This document shows positions 8,499 through 20,149 of a stretch of 64,000 bases of DNA, piece after piece. Within the stretch, counting starts at the first letter, position 1. Each line of letters begins with the position of its first letter. Made by a program: the position numbers and the translations under genes. Under the pieces are notes generated by a model. The model saw nothing but the letters and a program-made list of their open reading frames with translations. It was not told the origin of the DNA and did not search any database. Source of the DNA: Cladophialophora immunda (Eukaryota > Ascomycota > Eurotiomycetes > Chaetothyriales > Herpotrichiellaceae); contig NW_015622546.1 of assembly GCF_000835495.1 (NCBI RefSeq), positions 3,776,955-3,840,954 on the forward strand. Reading direction: 5' to 3'.

Positions 8499-11400
8499 TT
8501 GATTCTTTTGGGAGAGGGAGGGGGGAGCAATAATGGGTTGAGTTGACGGGGGGAAGGAGCCATTCAGGGAAGCCAGAGGGGGGGAGGGCATGAGGCGGGC
8601 AGGATGAGGCAGGAAGAGGGCAGGGGAAGCTGAGCTTGGGGCCCTCTGGCTCGTCAGGAAGTGGACAGACACAGACAAGGGAGAAGAGTGATTTCACGGA
8701 CGAGAGGGCGCGAGGGCGAGAGGGCGAGAGGGCGAGAGCCAGAAGGCGAAACGCATCTGGCCGTTGGTTTGACGTGCAGAGTGGCAGCGGCAGTGGCAGT
8801 GAAAAGAGACAAGAGACAAGAGACAAGAGCCAGACACCGAAGGGTGAGGGCCTCGATGGGCACGAGCAATGGAGCTGCGCCCACTAGCGGCTTGGCCTGA
8901 GCCCGCGCCAAGCCACTACGCAATCCCGCCAATCCCAGCCCGCCAGTGGCCTGCGTCGTGGTGGGGCGCTGCTGCTGGGTCGCGGGCGACTAAGGGAGCT
9001 GCACCAACCTGCACCACCTGCGCCGCCTGCGTGCTGGGTAGAGTCTGAGCAACAACCTCTCCGAGCCCTCGAGTCGGCTGTCAGCGTGATACGAACTCTG
9101 TGCCCTGCACGTCGAGTGGTCGAGTCGAGTCGAGTCTGGATTCCCCCGCCGGATTATCCATCTCAGCGCCTTCTCCCGGCCGCGACGCTCAGATGCGAGT
9201 CCCTTGGCCAATATTGCAGTGCTGAGTTCTGGGCTGATCTCACACGCTGGGAGGCGACAGAAACGACACGCCCAGGAGCTGAGAGCGGAATGGGGCCCCT
9301 GATGAAACCCTGATGAGTCTTGGTCTTCTTGGAACGTCGGAAATCCTTGGAAAACCACCCAGCGGGACGAGAAGTTGGCCAAGGGAGGAACGCAACCCCC
9401 AAGACATGCGCAGCGAGGCGCAGCACCCACGTCCTCAGACTCCTCACCCACTCTGGTCCCTTCGGCGGGTGATACGGTCCTCGTAACAGGTGGTGGCAAA
9501 CCTTTTGTCAGAATTGGCGCCCTCCTCCCTCCTTGGCTGAAAGAGAAGGGGAACTCAAAAACCCTCTGCCCCGAAGATTGCTTCCAAGGACGGAATCTCT
9601 TGGTCCTCTGCCTTTCGCCATGGCTTCTCCGTCCTTAGCCCTCGCTACGGTGGTTTGTTTCCTCGGTCTTTCTCTCCCCCAGATACTGGCGAAGATGGGT
9701 CTTACATCGACGATAAGCACGATTGAACCACTGGATCTAGAGATTATTCCTTCTTTTGGTACAGGCATTACGAATAATTAGATTCCCATGTGACATCGAG
9801 ACTACCCCTGACTGGCCTGTCGGAGAGGTGCATCGCTTCTGGAGAGTCTGGGCGCCGTGGCGTTGATCAGGACACCCGTGCATACGAGGTGCCGGACCGA
9901 AATAGAGAGCCAGAGTCCACAAACACGAAATGCCCAAGCTGTATTCGAGTTCGGTCGACCCGTGCTTGAAATGGCTTAGGATGTCAAGCTCACATGGCGG
10001 AATAGTCACTCGTGTGTGCAGTTCGCGAGTGGCGAGGAAGAAACGAGAGCATGAGGTAAGTTCTTCCCTCGACTACCCCTCATTCAGCCAAAGAAGCACA
10101 AAGTGGCATGACGGCGTTGCATTCCATCATCATTGCCATTATTCATGCCTCTTCGTGTGCGTCGCCCTGCATCTTCTGTCCCTGTCCTCCAAGAAATAGG
10201 GTCCTCTGGGTGTGTACAAGTAGGTCGGTAGACAGTCTCAGCACCAACGAGCGCCTCTTTGCCCCGTTAGAGTCCCCCCACCAAGATCAAAGAACTCCCA
10301 ACTGGGCAAAACTTGCGAAAAGGAACATTCGTATGCGTCCTCCAACATATATCCATAGTCAGTTCGTAGCCAATGAGCCAGACAAAGAGTCCTAGCCTCC
10401 CTCCTTGGTACAGAGCGAGTATTTGTACTGAGGACCGTGTACTGCGTACAAGTAGATTGATTGTTCGCTCGGCCTCGTAGCCTCAAATCGTGTGAGCACT
10501 GAGCAGAGAGGTGACAGATCACTTTGCCCATCCCTTCTTCGGATCCCCTTGGTCGGAAGAACCGTTGGGTCCAAGGCTCGTTTACCCATCCACTCTCGAT
10601 CCACCCATCCAACTCATTCATTCGCGGTTGTGTTTTGCGTCCTCGTCGTCGTCATCAGGAGCAGATCGCACGAACAAACTTCTCGACCCTCGTTCTTGGG
10701 AGACGGGACAAGGGAGAAGGGAGAAGCAATGGGATAATGGGAAAGAGGTGATCCCTGGAAGCCCTATGCGCACGAGGAAATGCCATTCCTCGGCTCCCCC
10801 CTCTGCCTACCTACAGTACCTCCCTCCCTCCCAACCGACTTGCACTTATCGCGTCCGAGTCCTCGATAGTTTTGTAGCTTCGCTTCGCTTCGTGGGAGTG
10901 AGTGTACCTACGAGAAGGTACATCTAGTTAGCCAGCCAGCCAGCCCCGTCTGCCTCGCTAGACCTATCTAATCACCCATTATACACTATTAGGTACCTAG
11001 GTACCTAATTCCTGGACATGCCTACGAGTAGGTTAGGCAAGCTCGGTAGGCACGAGTCCTCGGTACTGTACCTACGAGTAGAGTAGTACAGTGACTAACA
11101 AGGGTTCTTAAGCGAAGTTCTCCCCTTTTCCCAATTTTTAAGTTTTTTTTTTTTTTTTTGCTTTCTTGTCCCATTATTTTGCACTACCACTACCGAGTAA
11201 TAACTAACTGGCGTTCGTCATGCCCAGCCTTGCCAATCTGGCGGAAGTCTTGGGAGAGGAGGAGAGGGAGGAGGAAGAGGCAAAGAGCGGAAAATCTTGG
11301 GGGCGTCTGGGCGAAAGTCACCACTGTAACTCCCTCGCTCTTGTACCTAATCGACCTACCCACATCAAGGAGGTAAGTAAGTAGGAAGGTAGGTAGGTGG

Positions 11401-12172
11401 GAATCAGTGGCGAATCATGGTGACTGGATAGTCTATGTAGGTACGCGTATGCTGAGTGCCGTCGATGAGGTAGCGACAGCGACAGCGAGGATGGCGATGA
11501 TGGTGAGAATACCACGTAGACAATAGTGAATGGGCTGTTCAACCTCCCGACCTCCAACTCGATATAATCATCCACGACCAAGCTTTGGAAACCTGATCAA
11601 CATCATCTGTGCACACATCACACATTCAGGCCAAATTCATAAAACCACGCAGACCTTCTACTGTTACTGACTGCGATGCGGACCCCCGATTCAACCCCTC
11701 TCCAACCCCCCCTGGCTGGCTACAGGATTTCCATCAGGAGTATATCCCAGTTTCATTTGATTTGCGTTAATTCTTCTCCCTGCTAGCATGGCGAGTACCT
11801 ACGTCCTACATACCTAGACACTGTCAGTACATTTACGGTCCCGTGCTCTTCCCTCATTCTGCTCGTTCTCGCAAATCCAATCTCGCGCCCCCAGAAGCTC
11901 ATCGTCGTCCACATACACATCTCCATTCATCAATCAGGCCCCAAAATATATTTTGAACACCCAGAAAAAGGACCCAGGACGCCGACACGCCGTTCACACA
12001 AAGGACCGTGGCAATGCGATTATCCCCCCCCCCCCCCCCCAAAACCCCGATCAATCTGTGGTATCATCATAATAAAATCTGCGCATTTTGCCAAAACAAA
12101 AAAAGCTCTCGTCACCATGCCTGATGTCATGTCAAATAGAAAGACTCCCATGCGCCAGATATATGCCGATCG
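8499..12172. other. Long intergenic region
   Basis: No supported gene. The region contains a GAGGGC(A/G)-type purine repeat near 8700-8745, a T-run at about 11142-11159, a C-run near 12026-12040, and many copies of short motifs around TACCTACGAGTAG and GTAGGTAG between 10900 and 11460. It separates pacC from the 3' end of the Zn2Cys6 regulator, so part is the distal pacC upstream region. Confidence 0.55.
10988..11009. repeat. 22-bp perfect palindrome
   Basis: The sequence reads identically on both strands over 22 bp and consists of two GGTACC cores around a central CTAG. Related TACCTA/TAGGTA fragments are scattered over the following 400 bp. It may be a cruciform-prone simple sequence or a binding site; nothing identifies its role. 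Confidence 0.8.
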
Positions 12173-15100
12173 TCACTGCTGGGTGTTGCTGTTGCCGTAA
12201 TGCTGCTCGGCCCAAGCTGAGTTCCAACTCTCTGTGCCAAAGTAATCCACGCTCGCCTGCACCCCCTGTGGCAGCCCAGCTCCGAGGCCGATCTGCCCTC
12301 CGTTGATGTGTTTCCAGTAATCGTCTGGATTCGTCGAGGCGCCGGCGTCGCCTCCCATGGTCATCGATTCTGTCGTGTTCGGGACGCCGCCGAGATGGTT
12401 CATGTCGGTCCCAAGGGCGTTGTGCATAAGAATGTCTGTGAACGGCGCGTTGAAGTCGCGCCCGGCCTGGCTGCCGAATTGCGGTGCTAAGCTGGGGTTG
12501 CCCCCCAAGGTCTGCTGGAAAGGGTAATCGTAACTACCAAAATGAGGGGTGGGTATGGGCATCTGATGGCTGCTGCTGCTCGGGGTGCCAAAGATATTCG
12601 CCTCGTTGGGCGTCATGCTCGACTCGGAGAACGCGTAGTGCCCATCGACCGATTCGAGGGCGCTCATCGGTTGATTAGGATAAGCAAAGGGGTTGTCGCT
12701 GGGGAACATGACATTCTTTAAATCGGGGATTTGGGCATTGCCCAGGTGCGGCGTATACTGATAGTTCGGCGACATGGGCGAGGACGCCGACGGGCTGTGG
12801 AATCCCATCAGCTGAGCACTCTGCATTTGCTCCGAGAAACTCGACATGACAGGATCGGGCAGAGAGTTTCTTTTCGCGAGCTTGGCCAGATAATCGGAAG
12901 GCAACGTTCTTGCTCTGCTGGGCGTTGCTGAGTGTTCCCGAGAGCCCACCTGGGTGCTGAGATCCGGCGCAGTTTGCCTCTCCTGCGGCGGTCCTGCTTC
13001 AGGACCTGGTGGAGGGCGCTTGCGACTGCTCGCTGGAGCGAAGTTGAGGGAACTCCGCCGCTCTTTCAACTTCTCTGGGAGGACATCGAAAAGGCCCTTT
13101 TGGAGGGGGGAAACGGTCAGCATTGCATTTCGTGATACCTGCGATTGGATGTGGCTTACCGTCAGGCTGACAGTACACCTATCAGCAGCCGCGCTTCGCT
13201 TTGCCAGGCTTGCTAGTGTGTCCCGTCCTTCCTTTGCGTCTTTGAGGATCTCAGTGCTTGTGGGGTTGTTTGGATTCTCGATGACGAAAAATACAAGTGA
13301 TAGGATGGCAAAGTAGGTCGTGTACATGACGAACCAGTAGGATCCTACCAATAAGCCTCGCTTCTTCATTTCGCTGGTTATGTGAACAATGTTCCTTGCA
13401 ACGCTGATACATGCCGCGGCGCAAGCAAAGCTCCTCTTATCCACGTTCCGCGCCTGGCATGCTTGAGATACATAATGGATAAATGGTCGATAGACCATCA
13501 TTTGAACGTGAGCGTAGCTTATTCGCAGATGTTGTTGGACCCTGTGCGCTGTCAGCTCCTCGTTGCGCCGCAGACCTCTGAGCACCCACCTCGAGAGCTC
13601 TCGTCCAGCATTGTCCGAAGGCCGCAACTCGCTCGGCAATTGATCCATCCAGTTCTGCAGATCTCTTTCAAGCTCACGGATCTTTTTGTGGCTGATGCTG
13701 TAGACGGGCTCGGCCGTGGAGTTCCCTGGAGTTTTCAGAGGGTAGATATACCGAACAACCTTTCGCAAAAGCATCGTCAGCCTCGTGTGGGCGTTCGTCG
13801 CTTTCAACAGAGGAAACGTGCCAGGTGGCATGGGTAAGATGCCCTGCTCGGTAACGTAGTCGTCGTCGACCTCGGCAGGGAACTCTTGGTCGATGTCGTC
13901 GTCGCTCAACATCTGGGGCAGTCCGAGCACAGCACCCACGTAACAGTCTAGTTTCCGCACCAGCCAGAATATTCGCTTCCGCTCCTCCGACTCGATGGGG
14001 TTGAAATTGATGGGCAAATTGCGGTGCAGGCCGAGCCGACAACACGCCCTCAGGGCAATACCAAGATATGCGTAGCAAGTGGGTAATTTGGCGGAAGACT
14101 GCAGGAAGAGGATCATGAAGACGATGGCTTGGATAGTCACCAAATCCCTGCAATCTGTAATGTCGAGCAATTGCTTGGCGGTACTAAAGTATTGATATCT
14201 GATGCAGCGTTAGCGAGCGATCGTTATCAGATCCGATCGGGTACGATAGCTCCCACCCTTGTTCGATTGCCTCCTTGTAGCCTTTCAGATCCAGCATTGT
14301 GTTCTCATTCTCTGTCTTGGAGAATAGGCAGCCGACAGCCATGACCACGTAAAGTTGAGGGAGGAATTGAACATGACGATTGTTATATTGCTCGGGATCG
14401 GTGTCGTATACTGCGTGGAGTCGCTTGAAGAATGTCGGTCGGTGTATAGGACGCATAAGGGCGCAGCAGTCGTCCAGAGTGTTGCGACACAACTCAATGG
14501 CGACCTCTCGAGGAGGCAGATCAATATGATGGGGGAGGCTGAAGTCGATCGGAGATGAGTTTGCTGATTTCGGTGACTCAAGGATCTGGGCGATGGTGCG
14601 GTTTTTGCTGGGATGACGGTACTCTGCCAGGAACTGGTCGCCAAATTGCGCGCGGAATTTTCTCATGAAGACGTAACCAGAGGAATGGCCATGAAAATCC
14701 CAATTGCCGTGATCATCGAGATCCAACGAGCCCGTTCGGTCAACCATCGACTGGAGTTGAGCATCGTCTTCGGGTTTTGGAGGGTCGGCTGGCGGTCTCG
14801 CATTTGCATTTCCGTTGCCATTGCCATTGCCGTTGCCGTTGACGTTGACATTTGCGCCGACGTTGGCGGTGGAGCTGGCGGTGGTGTTTGCACGACCTGC
14901 CTCGATCAGCTGTTCCACGCTTCGCGCGTCAAATTTGGGATCGTCAAGGTCGAGCCCCGGTAACACAGAGCGCAGGATTGACTCGGCCTTCTGCAGCCTC
15001 TGCTCCAAAGCCTCGATATACTGCGGGGCGGGATTTCGTCTTCGATTGGAAGGTTGATCGTATGTACATTCTAGAAGCCCGTCATCAGTGAGCTCATAGC

Positions 15101-15448
15101 CATGTCGCGTCCGAGGACAGATGGACTTAGGGTTAGTAAAGTTCACGCACCATAGCTGTAGACGGTGCAATGGGTGCAAGGCTGTTTGCCATCACACTTG
15201 ATCTTTTTGCGACGACACTCATCACAAGCACGGGTTACCCGTCGTCGCTTCTGCATAGGGGCGGTTGGCTTTGTCCCCGAGTCACTAGGTGGTGTCTCAG
15301 CTGAAGGAGACTCGGGCCGCGATCCCGACACATTTTCGTCACGATGATTTGTGGTGGCCACGGTGGCCGTGGTTGAGGGTTCATCTCTCAGAGCCTCGTC
15401 GGAAGGGCGACCCATAGACTGGGGCGTTATCAGTTCTTGGTCGCCCAT
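12173..15448 (-). CDS. Zn2Cys6 transcription factor with fungal-specific regulatory domain
   Basis: My model has five exons, 15151-15448, 14257-15070, 13590-14198, 13160-13541 and 12173-13096, giving 1008 residues. The zinc cluster uses Cys75, 78, 85, 91, 94 and 101 in [13 protein letters not shown]...[11 protein letters not shown]. The first intron falls just before the last Cys. A short basic linker and a coiled coil ([13 protein letters not shown]) follow, then the fungal-specific domain with [11 protein letters not shown]. The two last introns, 48 and 63 bp, are multiples of three without stops; removing them restores continuous family-like sequence ([10 protein letters not shown] and [12 protein letters not shown]). 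The C-terminal 300 residues are Ser/Pro/Gln-rich and probably carry activation function. It resembles a conserved Pezizomycotina carbon-metabolism regulator (COL-26/BglR is a possibility from memory, not verified). A sugar-type transporter lies about 2 kb upstream. Confidence 0.85.
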
Positions 15449-17460
15449 CCGTCCTCCAGCCTCAGGCAGCCAACCAAGCGAGGAAACACTGGAAAAAAGG
15501 AGAGAGTCGTGGCGCTCATTCGCTCACAAGTCGGGAGGGTCGATGCTGGAGAGCTCTGCGGGTTGGTGACGCATACAAAAAACGCAAAGGAAAACACACA
15601 AAAGTCTGGGAAAGACAGTTTGTCAGGGCCGGTCGACGGTGCCGGATTCGGAGCCAGGTACCCCGCAGCTCCGGTTTGTGCTTTTGAAGAGGACAGCGAT
15701 ATCGCTGAGAAGGAGCGACAGGAAAAGAAAAAAGGGAAAAAATTGATATCGTGTGCAAGAGGCAGAGGTTTGGGAATTGATCAACCCCTTCAACTGGTAC
15801 GAGCCGTACGAGAGAAATCCGCCCGCCCAACGACAAGGGAAAGCGAAAGAGCACGGCCAAGTGCACGGGCATGGGCATGAGCATGGGGAGCAAGGGAAAA
15901 GAGGGAAGGGCAAAAGGGAAGCATGTCCACAAGCCATTCCACACCCATTCCACCCACCGGGCAGCTGTGCCCTTTAGGCGCTCGTCACCCCCCACTTGAA
16001 GCCGTGACATTATTAACCAAAGGACGGTTTTTGACGGGGAAGCATGCGTCATTGGACATGGTTATGGGGTCTGGTCGTGCGGGTGGAAGCTGGAATTGCT
16101 GGCTTGATTGCTTGATGGTTTGCTGGGGACTGGAAGCGGATACCTGTGCGAGGGCGCCCCCTCGCTGCCCCCCTCCTCCTCCCTCGTATTCCCCTCTTGG
16201 GGCCCTGCTAGGCTTGCCTGTCTCTCCGTTTTTAGGTCTTCAACAGCGGGAGCAAGTGGGCGAGGCGACAGGCTGGGTGCCAGGCCCATCGAATGCACGC
16301 AAACAGTGGATGCTCGATCCCGTGGGCTGCGTGGTGACTGGTGGGCAAACGCCGATCGCATGTTGGTTTTGACTGATTCTTTGATCCTCAAGCCTGTGTA
16401 GCAGCCATGCTTGTGGTCGGGTGCAGCAAGGTAGGGAGGAGTGATGGGTTGCTGGGAAAGGTTGCGCAGGCTTCGCAGGCACAACAGGGCTGTAGCTAAC
16501 GGCGACCCTGGTTTCCCGCGCCTTTCGAAGGGGGGGACGCATGGGCGAAGCTAGAGAGTCCTCATGTCTCTCTTCCTCCTAGCCTAGCAGCTGGTGGTGG
16601 CAGCCGCTTTACCCCCGAATAAACAGCCACTCCAGCAAGGCCGAAGCCCAGGAGATCCAGATCGTTATGTCGTGGGTATAATATATATCTTGTATATCCT
16701 GCGACGACTCCCTCCTCGTTGTATATCTCGAGCCTGATGCTGCTCAATCCCATCGGCGCCGGTGCTCTGTGCTCGGGCAGTAAGGCGTCCCCCAATTCGG
16801 TCCTACCACGACCCCCCCAAGCTCGTCCTTCGCGTGGCGTTTGGGGACCGTCATCCTATCGCGTGGCTGGCCTTTCCCACCATTGCTTAAGTCCGGGCTA
16901 ATGAGCCTGGGGGGCCCGCCGATCGCGCAGGGTGCCAGGGCCAGTCGGATACCCTCAATATATCCCTGTGTGCCTTGCGGTGGGTATGGTGATGATAAGC
17001 GTTGCTCATATCACGGCACAGATGCAGCCCCAGTACCCTATATTGCCCATTCACCAACAATCGGTGAATCGCGGCTGAGACATGTTCTCTCCGGGGCAGG
17101 AGAACATGGCCATGGTACGAGGTATAAGCTAACAGACCATCACAAATATGTCCTGCGGAATAATCCCCTGCTCGAGGTCGCCAGCAAGCTCTACCTCTTC
17201 GGTGTGCTTGACGACCCACCTATTGCACCTTTGTTTCTTCTGTAGTGTGGTAATTGGGAGGCCAGCATTGTGATGGGACATGATTTCAATGTCATATATA
17301 AATATATCATTACGTGAGGCTGCAGATGAACCGAGATGATGCAGCCCCTCGCACTAAGGCGGATTCAGGTACATCACGGACACCCGCTTCCCACCTTTAA
17401 TGGATCCCAAATTGACTTGAAATTAGGATCAGCGACGAGGGGAGACGGCATCAAGCAGAA
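15449..17460. other. Intergenic region: regulator promoter and transporter 3' flank
   Basis: No convincing gene. Sequence near 15680-15930 is purine-rich and probably belongs to the leader or promoter of the Zn2Cys6 gene. An AT-rich patch is at 16676-16730, and two close hairpins at 17049-17108 are listed separately. Confidence 0.5.
17049..17108. other. Two adjacent hairpin-forming inverted repeats
   Basis: ATTCACC at 17049-17055 pairs with GGTGAAT at 17063-17069 (7-bp stem, 7-base loop). CATGTTCTC at 17081-17089 pairs with GAGAACATG at 17100-17108 (9-bp stem, 10-base loop). Only 11 bases separate them. They could be part of a structured RNA or the 3' end of the transporter transcript, or be chance. 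Confidence 0.45.
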
Positions 17461-19394
17461 TCAACTTGTTGTCTGCGAAGGCACCCCCGATTTCATCGAA
17501 GCCGCCTTGACCGATGTCGAAGGCAGACCTGGTCTGGTCGCTGCAGCTTGTTCTTCCACGATAACTTTCTCCTCATTCACAGCAGCAACGGTGATGTTCT
17601 CGGGCGAGTCGGCGGAATTTTGGAGCTGTAAATCACCGAACAATTCATTCACCGTCTCCAAGGTATGCCCTTGGGTCTCAGGGTAGAAGAAATATACCAC
17701 GACTGCGGCGACCCAGTTGAAGGCGGTGAAGATATAAAAGTAGCGGTAACCCATCCTCGAAAGCGCGATAGGCGAGCACTGTGCAAAGATTAGGTTCACT
17801 GCCCAGTTGGTGAAGGTGGACAACGAGGTGCCTTTGGCCCGGATTGCTGTCGGGAATACCTCGCTGCTGAAAATCCAGGAGATGCACCCGAGGCTGGTGA
17901 AAAACACTGAGAAGACGAAATACATGGCCACACAGGCGCGCAGAGCGTTTTCATTGCGACTGGGGTCTTGTTTCCCGTCGATGTAGAAATGGGAAAGGGT
18001 TGCATTGACGCAGAGTGCTGCTCCCATACCAAGCATGGATGGAATGAGAAGTTTTCTTCTTCCCACCCGGTCCACAAATGCGATGCAGATGGTATTGTAG
18101 ACCTGGGCAAGCGCACCGTATATTCCAATAATCATGAGAGACCTGCTCCGCGTCAGGACTGGACATGAAACCTAGATATATCGACGGCGAACACTGACCT
18201 GGTAGTGCTGAAATGAAGATAACTGTAGATACGTGGCCCGTAACTAGTCGCTGGTCAGTATCAAGTAGCAGCATCATCAAGGGCAGAGTCTTGACGCAAA
18301 CATCTTTCCACGGACTTCCCAGGACACTTACTAGTTGATAACGTTAATCCCAGACGTTATCGTAAAAAGCTGTATCCCGCATGCCAATAGCACCCGCCGT
18401 CGTAGGCGCGGCTCTCGAAACATGTCGGACCACCCCATGCGAGTCTTTTGCTCCGCTTCAAGGTTGTCCTGGATGCGTTTGTACTCGGCTTCGACAAGTT
18501 CGTGACTTCGGTGCAGCCTCTCCAGGATCGCGCGAGCATGAAGCCTATCTCCGCGCTCGGCGAGGAATCGAGGACTCTCAGGTAAGAACCAAATTCCCGC
18601 CACGAGAACCAAGGCCGGTAACACTTGGAATGAGAGTGGAAATCTCCAGCTGAAAGGGCCAGGGACCAACGAACTTCCATATCCGATCCATTGGGCACAC
18701 ACAAAACTAGCGTCTCGTTAGCCAGCAGACCCAGAGACTATTGTCGAGTGTGAGTCAAACCCAAGTCCGATATTCCATTGCTGCAATCCAGCAAGCAGGG
18801 CCCGATACTTTGGGTGTGCGACCTCCGAACAATAGTTTGGTATCGTGGCTGATAGCAGCCCGATGGCAAGACCAGCGATTACTCGACCGACGATGATAGT
18901 TGCGACGCTGTTTGCACCACCTTGCAGTGCGCCTCCTAAGCAGGCTAAGACGCCTCCAAGGAAGATGGCGGCACGTCGACCGTACTTGTCGGAGAGCACA
19001 TTGAGGAAGAGCGATGAGATTATGGCGCCTCCTGTAAAAGAGGATACGATTCCACCTGCTGTGTTGTCCGCTAAAGTCCCGTTGCCAAAGCGGTTGACGA
19101 AGTCTGTCTGGGCGATCGAAGAGGAGATGATGCCAGAATCTGCTCGCACGACAGGTCATCGGTCAGCGCACTGTCTCAGAGGCCAAAGTAACTGCAGAAG
19201 ACAATAGAAGTCTTTGCCGCTTCATTCCAAACTGTTGCAAATCTGCTCCTTGGGGTGGGTGGGTAATATGGCTGTTGATGGGTACAGGATTCTGTGGGGA
19301 ACGTATCTGAAAGCGAACTTCTACGACACTTACCATAACCAAAAAGAAAAGCCCCCAAGCAAGCAAAAGTACAGCAGAAGCCTACTAAGAGCAT
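17461..19394 (-). CDS. MFS sugar-porter-family transporter
   Basis: Exons 19334-19394, 18761-19139, 18332-18706, 18199-18243 and 17461-18142 join in phase to 513 residues. The 45-bp fourth exon is inferred from restored continuity (NYYGPRIYSYLHFSTT). Sugar-porter signatures are present: DKYGRRAA between TM2 and TM3, the WFLPESPRFL motif after TM6, DRVGRRKL in the second half, and PETQGHTLE after the last helix. About twelve hydrophobic segments are expected, and the protein should sit in the plasma membrane and move a hexose or related sugar by proton symport. The N-terminus (MLLVGFCCTFACLG) begins almost directly in TM1, so a short upstream exon may be missing. The first intron, 194 bp, is long for this window. 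The cytosolic tail is rich in Ala, Val and Glu. Confidence 0.88.
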
Positions 19395-20149
19395 CTGCCT
19401 GTCATTTGAAGCTGCCGGATGGCAGCATTACCTTCGACGAGTGGCTTGTATTGTTGATCAGATATTCCTGGATGGAAAGTGCAAACTGGAAAGCAATTAA
19501 GGGCAAGAAAAAGCTCCGAACGGACCGCTTGGGAGACGAAGTGATGCCCTGGCCCTCGTATTCAGCAAGTGTCGACAAGCAGGGGCCGTCGGCAGCGGTG
19601 GGAAGAGATGGCGCCTCCCCCGAATCCCTGTGGCCACTTAAAGTCCCAAACAGGCCACCCAGACTGACCAAAAGCCCGCCCAAGAGCTGGACTTCGTATT
19701 GCGATGCCGGAGGCGCGGAACAGCCGCACAGGCGAAACCGTTTGCCCAGCGTAGTGCCACCAATTTGCGCAGTCCGCCGAAGGCTGTGATTTCAAGTTGG
19801 ATCAACCCTCTGCTTAGAAATGCTCATTGAAGTTTGAGTAACAAACCCAGCTGTGGTTCAAGACCCAAGTGCCATGCAAGGCTGCTAGGAGGTATTAGGT
19901 TAGGACAAATAGAGGGCCCTTCGCTGGTCCTTCGGCAAGAGAATGTCAGGGTCTTGCACATGGCGCCGATCATCTGCGTTTTTGAGCGCTTGGCTCAGCC
20001 TGCTAGAGGTCTGGAAATGCCCGTGCCAGACAACCTTTGGTCCTCGTGAGCGCTGGTGCTGTGAGCCCCGCAGATGGGTAAGCAAGAAACAAGCGAGCAA
20101 CGCTGAAGGTTATTTTCCGCTGGTCTGGGCCGCCAAAAGAATCGAGAAT
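19395..20149. other. Intergenic region: transporter promoter side
   Basis: No gene-like frame. It holds the transporter promoter and the 3' flank of the next gene. A missing first coding exon of the transporter could lie here, but no candidate stands out. Confidence 0.45.
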
